Below are positions 59,201-64,000 of a DNA stretch of 64,000 nucleotides, one piece after another; position 1 is the first letter of the stretch, and each line of letters starts with the position of its first letter. The notes beneath the pieces are model-generated. The model had not been told where the DNA came from. It worked only from the letters and a program-made list of their open reading frames with translations, and ran no database searches. The stretch covers positions 3,143,318 to 3,207,317 of the forward strand of contig CAIIXF020000012.1 of NCBI GenBank assembly GCA_903813345.2, written 5' to 3'. The position numbers were made by a program, and so were the translations under genes. The DNA is from Owenia fusiformis. Lineage: Eukaryota > Annelida > Polychaeta > Sabellida > Oweniidae.

Positions 59201-62200
59201 ATGTTTAATCTGGGAAATGTGTCATTGTCAACTAGGAGATGGGTAATTAAAACTCAAAAGTACTTACCAATTGACTTTCATCTCATTTGTTTTGATCTTT
59301 CCATCCATTGGGAATCTGGAAAATGAAAAAGTATAAAAGTCAACTCAAATTAAGAACCTGGGACATCTACTTGCTTCACAATAACAATGGTGTCCACATT
59401 AGTGACATATGTCATGTTAAAATTACAGATAACAATACTCTGCTTTATCTTAATTCACTAAATACTGACGTATATTCATATACATTTTTGTAACGCCATG
59501 CCATGGTGTTCATTAAAAGAGATGCGTATTGTATGAAGCTTGACGCGCTAGATGAAACAAGATAGGCTAAAAAATTAATCATGGACAAGGGTTAATCAAT
59601 TCTACCTTATTGTTATCCTATGCTTGTCTTTATTCAGTGTGTTTAGCACTCGTCTTTCATTCACCCTGAGCTGGACATCTCTAAACTCCTTACAGCTTGA
59701 CAGTAGAACCAACTAAAATGAATCAGTTAATATCTCTAAAACATGCACATCCATTAACATCCATTATATCATTCCCTTACATTACAATTTTTTCCCAAGC
59801 CCTCACATGAAGGCTATCCTTTTACATTATCTTTACAGAACATTTCCCCATTGTGTGGGGTGGTAGGCATACTCACCAGTTCATTGATTGCCTCTTTGCC
59901 AGTCAGGTTTGTGAATTGCTTCATTGTATCATATGCTATGCAGTACCTTGCCATCAGTCTACCAGTCTCTGGAATATGAAATAATGCAAGAAAATATCAC
60001 CACCTGTTGAGACATTGCAAATGCCAACACTGATGCTGACATCAAATCATAAGAACGCATTAACAAGCAAAACCTGCCATTTTTTACAGTCAGACGCTAA
60101 CTGACGAAAGCCAAAGATCAAACGCTGAACACCGTCCATAAAAAAGTTGGATACTTATATGACAATATGTGATACCTTCTGGTTACATTACAATGGCTAT
60201 TACAATATGTCTCACCATAAGATAAAACAGCATCTTCGTAATATAGCTATGAAAAAGCACAAAAGGCAAGGTGTGAATCAAATGCAACTTTGGTTATAAA
60301 TATAATGTATAGATCTAATCTTATTTTGATCTCATCAGCCAAATATAATTGAGGATCTTTTCCAAATCTGTACCCACTATATGCAGTCAGCAGGCCTGTA
60401 GCCAGGATTTGCCAAGGGGGAAATAGTTTTTATGTTTCACTCGAATAAATGAAGCATAAAAACTATTTGCCAAGGGGGGTTCACTTTTTAGAAAATTCCA
60501 GGGGGGGTTCACTTATGACAACTGTGGTCCAAAATCACTTGAAAAGTGCTCAGAATAGTGAAAACTGCATGATTTTGAAAGAGTTTGGCGGGGGGTTCGC
60601 CAGGGGAAACCCCCTGGCTATAGGCATGAGTCATTGACAACTCACCTGGTCACAAAGTGGTCCTCATCCATTTTAACAAGTTTAACAACTCACCTGTGGA
60701 TTTGGTCACAAAGTGGTCCTCATCCATTTTAACAAGTTCCACCTTCTCAAGATTGTCCAGGTTCTTCAGGCACAATTCTACAATAAATTCTACACTATAA
60801 TCAAATATGTTGCTTCCATTTTAATTGTATAATGCGGGTATTACAAAAGTGTAACAATTTGCTGAGCACAGAATGCAATATTTCCAAGATATAAAGAAGG
60901 AAGGAACTTGTTTTTGATATTTCAAAACTTATGTTTTGAAAATGTTGAAAACATATTGTGTTCATCTCCACACAGAGTAAAGAGAAATCAAATAAATCTT
61001 TTACCTTGCAACCTTTTCTCAACTTGCTCTTTATTGAGACCTTCTGGAAGACCTAGAAATACATGTAAATAGTTTTGTGAGATCATATGGAGATCTATCC
61101 AGAGTTAAGTGACCTGTTGAGAAGCTAATGAGTATGTATGTGCAATGGAAAATTGACCAACATTTTTGACAGAACCCATAGAAAAAAGGGAAACATTGAA
61201 GTGTACACCAGTCATAAGGAAAACAAACCCCAACAAGGCTGTAAGATGTATAGTATTCAAATCAATTATAATGTTCAAGTATATGTTTTTAAAATATCCT
61301 CAACATCATGACACAGGAATATTTTGCAATGTTTATTCATGAAAACTACCATGGAAAGTATAACTGGTACAAGAACATGAACTTGAAATTTACCTTTAAA
61401 TAATAACATGACAACATCAAAGGTAAAAGATATACGATGACCTCATATCAAACACAAGTTATTAACATTGGTAAAGAAAAAAAACTGGCAAAGTACATAG
61501 ACTTCGGGAACCATATTTGAACAAATACTCTTTGCAAATATCTCGTAATATAAATCCTGTCAAAAAACAATAGTTTATGCTAACTACATAAACCCCAATA
61601 TTATTTCATAGCCTACTTCCTGATCCACATTTGTCTTCATAATGTATTCATTGGCAAATTTAAAAGTAAGGAAACCCTGTAGCAGCTTAAACAGAAGCTA
61701 TATCGACAGGTAATGTCATTTCTAGTAATTTGGTAATACATATTTATATAATATGTCTTAGACAGAGAATTAACATGCAAATTGTGACCAATTATGGTGT
61801 TGACATAATAATTTATAAACATTCTCTCCATGTTTACACAACATTCTCTATATGTTCACACAACATTCTCTACATGTTCACACAACATTCTCTACATGTT
61901 CACACAACATTCTCTACATGTTCACACATCATTCTCTTCATTTTTACACAACATTTTCTACATGTTCACACAACATTCTCTACATGTTCACACAACATTC
62001 TCTACATGTTCACACAACATTCTCTACATGTTCACACAACATTCTCTTCATGTTTACACAACATTCTCTACATGTTTACACAACATTCTCTACATGTTCA
62101 CACAACATTCTCTACATGTTCATACAACATTCTCTTCATGTTTGCACAACATTCTCTTCATATTTACACAACATTCTCTACATCTTTACACAACATTCTC

Positions 62201-63786
62201 TACATGTTCACACAACATTCTCTACATGTTCATACAACATTCTCTACAAGTTTACACAACATTCTCTACATGTTCACACAACATTCTCTACATGTTCACA
62301 CAACATTCTCTACATGTTCACACAACATTCTCTACATGTTCACACATCATTCTCTTCATTTTTACACAACATTTTCTACATGTTCACACAACATTCTCTA
62401 CATGTTCACACAACATTCTCTACATGTTCACACAACATTCTCTACATGTTCACACAACATTCTCTTCATGTTTACACAACATTCTCTACATGTTTACACA
62501 ACATTCTCTACATGTTCACACAACATTCTCTACATGTTCACACAACATTCTCTTCATGTTCACACAACATTCTCTACATGTTCATACAACATTCTCTTCA
62601 TATTTACAAAACATTCTCTGCATGTTTCTACAACAGCATCCATGACTAAAACTGTTAGGGACTTCATTATTTTTAGTTCCAAACTTGGTTTCAATTAATA
62701 CATTTCTGTTTTTGTCCATTTTTGCAATTTAATTTACATGCTGCAAACTGTTTTTTTCGATTTATTCACATATGATTCATACCAATCTGTATTTATTTAC
62801 AGAAGGTCCTCAAAGGTGACTCATAAACTAAGACATGGATAAGCAAGGTTACACTAATCTGAAGAATGATACTGAAAAACCTACTGGTCAACCAGGTGGC
62901 CAAACAATAATCCATGCAGGACTCTCACCGATAGACATCACCCCTGGTGGTTTGCATGGGCCGCAGGAATCAATGAATCCAGCATCAATACCTCAGTGGC
63001 CTGAATATCCAACACAACCCAAAATGGGATATGTACCATCAAAAGCTACATACACAGTGCAACCAACTGCCGCACAACCATGTGACCCAAAGCCTGGTTA
63101 CAACAATGGTCCTAGGCGCAGACGGGCCAACAGCTGCCCATTGGTACTAAGCATTATTCTTATCATTTCTGGCATTATCATGATCATCATTAACATCATG
63201 GGTTTCATGGTTGGCTTTGATCAATTTGCAGCAAGCGGAGCTGGATTTTGGGGAGGTATAGTCTTGATAGTCATTGGCGGAATTGGCGTTTGGGCATCAA
63301 GAACAATTAATAATACAGCTGGACTCACGTGGTGAAAGTGCATTCTAGATTCACGTAGCTGTCTGTACAATCTCAAGGAAATCAAAACTTTGGATTTACA
63401 TAAAAAGTTATATTTTAACAATTAAAGTGGCAGCCATTTTGAATCTTTGCAACATTTTGTCAAAACTGTAGACATTATTGTTAATTTGTGAGATAAGATT
63501 TTTGGTCCCATTTTTTTAATCTGCCATTGACTTCCATGTAACAAAAAAACCTTGAAATGTGAGCACCTGAAAAACTGAACACTTTTGGCTTGCACAAGTG
63601 GTGTTCAAACAAGACAGATTTTACTGCTTTGTGATCCAAAAATTAAACTTACCATAGTGTTTAGGATTTTTCATGATTCGTATATACAGAAATGTTGACC
63701 TAATCCACTCTAAAGCAACTGAGATGTCAGTTATAGTGTTCAGTACAATCTCTGCATTCAAGTGTTCAATCAGGTGTTCATGTAAA
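38042..63786 (-). CDS. HFM1: HFM1 (MER3) meiotic helicase, 3' part, 22 exons
   Basis: Exons 63786-63653, 61052-61005, 60777-60694, 59968-59877, 59712-59606, 59315-59268, 59047-58950, 50916-50788, 46864-46779, 46115-46032, 45858-45698, 45156-45053, 44915-44836, 44424-44346, 44051-43789, 43347-43164, 42360-41631, 41301-41129, 39673-39568, 39217-39106, 38777-38446 and 38105-38042 give one frame of ~1098 residues to the stop. It covers the Sec63-like domain ([53 protein letters not shown]), a Cys-rich finger (CSHKC...CAHECC) and the conserved end [12 protein letters not shown]1/MER3 is a germline DNA helicase that promotes meiotic crossovers. The helicase motor is outside the window. The 730-bp exon encodes a low-complexity region with repeated NPYEMES/DPCDIES motifs. 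The exon ending at 45698 uses an AT|GTATGG donor. The 8-kb intron 50917-58949 contains DNAAF4. Confidence 0.95.
39845..40992. repeat. CAGTAAAACC-type TIR repeat, interrupted
   Basis: Opens ACAGTAGAACCTGTGTAAGTGGAACACC and closes with GGTGTTCCACTTAGCAGGTTCTACTGTA, so the termini are mutual inverted repeats ~1.1 kb apart. The extra length includes a separate element at about 40028-40308 (GGCGGATCTGGGG...CCCAGATCCACCCC). Confidence 0.72.
41428..41612. repeat. CAGTAAAACC-type TIR repeat
   Basis: Starts ACAGTAAAACCAGTGTATCTCAG and carries the internal GAACACCT and CTGCCATGGAATTCTATGTT blocks typical of this family. It lies in an HFM1 intron. Confidence 0.72.
43575..43732. repeat. CAGTAAAACC-type TIR repeat, 3' end
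   Basis: Ends TGTTCGGATTAGACAGGTTTAACTGTA after AATGTGAACACCT and CTGGTCCCAGAG blocks. The opposite end is less clear. Confidence 0.65.
44455..44590. repeat. GTCACCAC short dispersed repeat
   Basis: Starts TTAACATGCAAAATGCCACCA and ends GTCACCACTTGTGGTGGTGAC. Two similar copies lie at about 45370-45440 and 45560-45672. Confidence 0.72.
45560..45672. repeat. GTCACCAC short dispersed repeat
   Basis: Contains GCATTATAATGCAAATTGTCACCACATGCCATTTGTGACAGATGCC at its left end, followed by the CACCACCCACAAAAAAGTTGGAGACTA block and a TGTCACCAC end. Confidence 0.7.
47390..49208. mobile_element. MULE-like non-autonomous element with 10-bp target duplication
   Basis: Ends are long inverted repeats starting GGGTTTGTAGAAAAAACCGG and running ~150 bp through several GGTACCCGG motifs. 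The element is flanked by TATCTAGAAA on both sides (47380-47389 and 49209-49218). Long TIRs with a 9-11 bp target duplication fit Mutator-like elements. Inside are further inverted arms (about 47524-47722 against 47975-48055 and 48390-48520), of which the right arm is split by another insertion. Confidence 0.8.
48060..48390. mobile_element. GGCAGATCC/GGATCCGCC-ended insertion within the MULE-like element
   Basis: Starts GTGGCAGATCCAGGAACC and ends CCCCGGATCCGCCA, with poly-G, GGGCC and poly-A rich interior. It interrupts a palindromic arm that otherwise continues on both sides. The same kind of element is at about 40028-40308. Confidence 0.65.
50068..50576. mobile_element. second CTGTCAA / TTGACAG-bounded element
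   Basis: Starts GGGCTGTCAACTTGGGACC and ends GGGACAGTTGACAGGCC, 50 bp after the first such element. The interior holds repeated GAACACCTTTGGCC-like words, a 30-bp G run and several GCGTGACA words. Confidence 0.55.
50265..50294 (+). repeat. homopolymer run of 30 G
   Basis: An unbroken G tract in the interior of the 50068-50576 element. Length in the assembly may be unreliable. It could form G-quadruplex structure on the HFM1 antisense strand. Confidence 0.9.
50579..50746. repeat. CAGTAAAACC-type TIR repeat, complete 168-bp copy
   Basis: Opens TACAGTAAAACCTATATAGAGG and closes with GATAATGTTTTACTGCA. The interior holds CAATGTGAACAC, a TGTTATCTCACATTATG block and GGCCAGTCCCAGTGGTGTT. This is the clearest full-length member in the window. 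Confidence 0.8.
52249..58155 (+). CDS. DNAAF4: DNAAF4 (DYX1C1) dynein assembly factor, nine exons, complete
   Basis: Exons 52249-52321, 53121-53321, 53773-53906, 54143-54265, 54817-55010, 55712-55921, 57102-57174, 57641-57746 and 58049-58155 join in frame to 406 codons; the human protein has 420. Residues 1-90 form a CS/p23-like domain ([24 protein letters not shown]). A charged helical region follows (~92-180). The C-terminal TPRs start at [18 protein letters not shown] and include [13 protein letters not shown] and [15 protein letters not shown], ending [15 protein letters not shown]4 works with HSP90/HSP70 to preassemble axonemal dynein arms in the cytoplasm of ciliated cells. The whole gene lies inside one HFM1 intron on the opposite strand. 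Exon 6 uses a weak GC|GTATCC donor. An AATAAA at about 58543 is a likely polyadenylation signal. Intron 6 holds an 849-bp palindrome. Confidence 0.96.
55172..55300. repeat. GTCACCAC short dispersed repeat (DNAAF4 intron 5)
   Basis: Contains GGCATTAACATGCAAAATGTCACCACCTGCC, a CCAAATGTCAACTGAAGAACAC block and ends ATGTCACCACCTCTGGTGGCAT. A truncated copy starts directly after the exon-6 donor at about 55935. Confidence 0.72.
56138..56986. mobile_element. 849-bp foldback element, near-perfect palindrome
   Basis: The left arm from CACCCTATGCAGACAGAGCC runs ~415 bp. The right arm is its reverse complement, ending GGCTCTGTCTGCATAGGGTG. The centre is a short loop between GTGCGGAGC and GCTCCGCAC near 56560. 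TATAT lies on both sides and may be a 5-bp target duplication. Only scattered mismatches separate the arms. There is no coding capacity; the short ORFs in each arm are mirror images. It lies in DNAAF4 intron 6 and in the HFM1 host intron. Confidence 0.92.
60639..60682 (-). repeat. partial duplicate of HFM1 exon end with its donor site
   Basis: These 44 bp repeat 60687-60738, the 3' end of the exon 60777-60694 and its GTGAGTT donor, with an 8-bp deletion in the copied exon part. The copy sits just inside the intron. Using the copied donor would add sequence containing a stop. Confidence 0.85.
61820..62640. repeat. 22-bp minisatellite with higher-order repeat, HFM1 intron
   Basis: About 37 copies of a 22-bp unit with core TTCTCTACATGTTCACACAA. 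Variant units (for example CATTCTCTTCATTTTTACAC) recur 418 bp apart, at about 61928 and 62346, which is exactly 19 units. All three + frames are open through the array, giving spurious ORFs of 265-322 codons. Confidence 0.95.
62835..63335 (+). CDS. two-helix membrane protein, possibly MS4A-like, nested in HFM1 intron
   Basis: A 166-codon frame with ATG in good context (A at -3, G at +4). The first ~93 residues are hydrophilic and rich in Pro, Gly and Gln, with [11 protein letters not shown]-type motifs. An RRRR stop-transfer cluster (94-97) precedes a hydrophobic helix (~102-125, [18 protein letters not shown]) and a second one (~137-155, [19 protein letters not shown]). The second resembles helix 2 of MS4A/TMEM176-type tetraspans. 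If so, the ORF is one exon of a longer gene, since helices 3-4 are missing. A TTTATTTACAG acceptor lies 32 bp upstream of the ATG, and GTG|GTGAAAG at the end could be a weak donor. ATTAAA follows at ~63421. It may instead be a complete small gene or a retrocopy. Confidence 0.6.
   Translation: MDKQGYTNLKNDTEKPTGQPGGQTIIHAGLSPIDITPGGLHGPQESMNPASIPQWPEYPTQPKMGYVPSKATYTVQPTAAQPCDPKPGYNNGPRRRRANSCPLVLSIILIISGIIMIIINIMGFMVGFDQFAASGAGFWGGIVLIVIGGIGVWASRTINNTAGLTW
63470..63630. repeat. CAGTAAAACC-type TIR repeat
   Basis: Carries CTGCCATTGACTTCCATGTAAC, TTGAAATGTGAGCACCTG and ends GTTCAAACAAGACAGATTTTACTG, matching the copies at 41428 and 43575. Confidence 0.68.
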
Positions 63787-64000
63787 CTGAAATAGATGTA
63801 TAAGCATATATAGCAAAAATGTATTTGGGAGAAAAGGGGTGGGTCAAAATATGATCCCCTTGTAGAAAACTAGCTGCCTCAGAAGTTTGCTATATAATAA
63901 CTCAAAAAGAAAGCACTCGATAAAGTAATATTAATGGAGTAATTTTGACGTTAGAAGTGTTGTGTTGAAGTGAAGCGATGCACATTTAATGAATGCATTT

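Noticed and set aside
61730-62698. Three overlapping ORFs of 265-322 codons
   Set aside because: All arise from the 22-bp minisatellite, which has no stop in any + frame.

Overview
This is a stretch of animal nuclear DNA. It is AT-rich, its genes are split by spliceosomal introns, and it is crowded with transposon-derived repeats. The four recognisable conserved genes (SBDS, ABHD11, HFM1, DNAAF4), a cGAS-like/Mab21 nucleotidyltransferase and the repeat style suggest a marine invertebrate, most likely a lophotrochozoan such as a bivalve. That taxon call is inference; the animal nuclear origin is firm. Exon boundaries were placed by hand from GT/AG sites. The coding lengths of all four conserved genes sum to an unbroken reading frame.

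Layout. 1-11183: a young Ty3/gypsy LTR retrotransposon with its left LTR cut by the window edge, one intact 2387-codon gag-pol frame and a complete 2689-bp right LTR. 11997-19019: two ~2-kb direct repeats, each holding the same unrecognised terminal coding exon (+), flank a single-exon cGAS-like gene (-) with an N-terminal myristoylation/palmitoylation signal. 19306-25689: SBDS (-), six exons, complete. Its exon-4 donor site is the first of 13 copies in an 81-bp tandem array. 24845-25425: inside SBDS intron 1, a 581-bp terminal-repeat retrotransposon in miniature (TRIM) whose 230-bp LTRs each contain a 73-nt tRNA-like sequence with intact Pol III A and B boxes. 26150-34423: ABHD11 (+), six exons, complete, head to head with SBDS. 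Its exon-3 acceptor ends a 139-bp tandem series of acceptor-like sites. 38042-63786: the 3' part of HFM1 (-), 22 exons and about 1098 codons through to the stop; the helicase core lies beyond the right edge. Nested inside HFM1 introns on the opposite strand are the complete DNAAF4 gene (52249-58155, nine exons) and a small two-helix membrane-protein ORF (62835-63335).

How the genes relate. They do not form an operon-like unit. SBDS (60S ribosome maturation) and ABHD11 (mitochondrial hydrolase) may share a 460-bp divergent promoter. HFM1 (meiotic crossover helicase) hosts DNAAF4 (axonemal dynein assembly), so the pair makes overlapping antisense primary transcripts. Three genes (SBDS, ABHD11, HFM1) carry tandem duplications that have copied a splice site. 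The introns also hold a hAT-like MITE, a nested MULE-like element, an 849-bp foldback palindrome, two dispersed short repeat families and several minisatellites.
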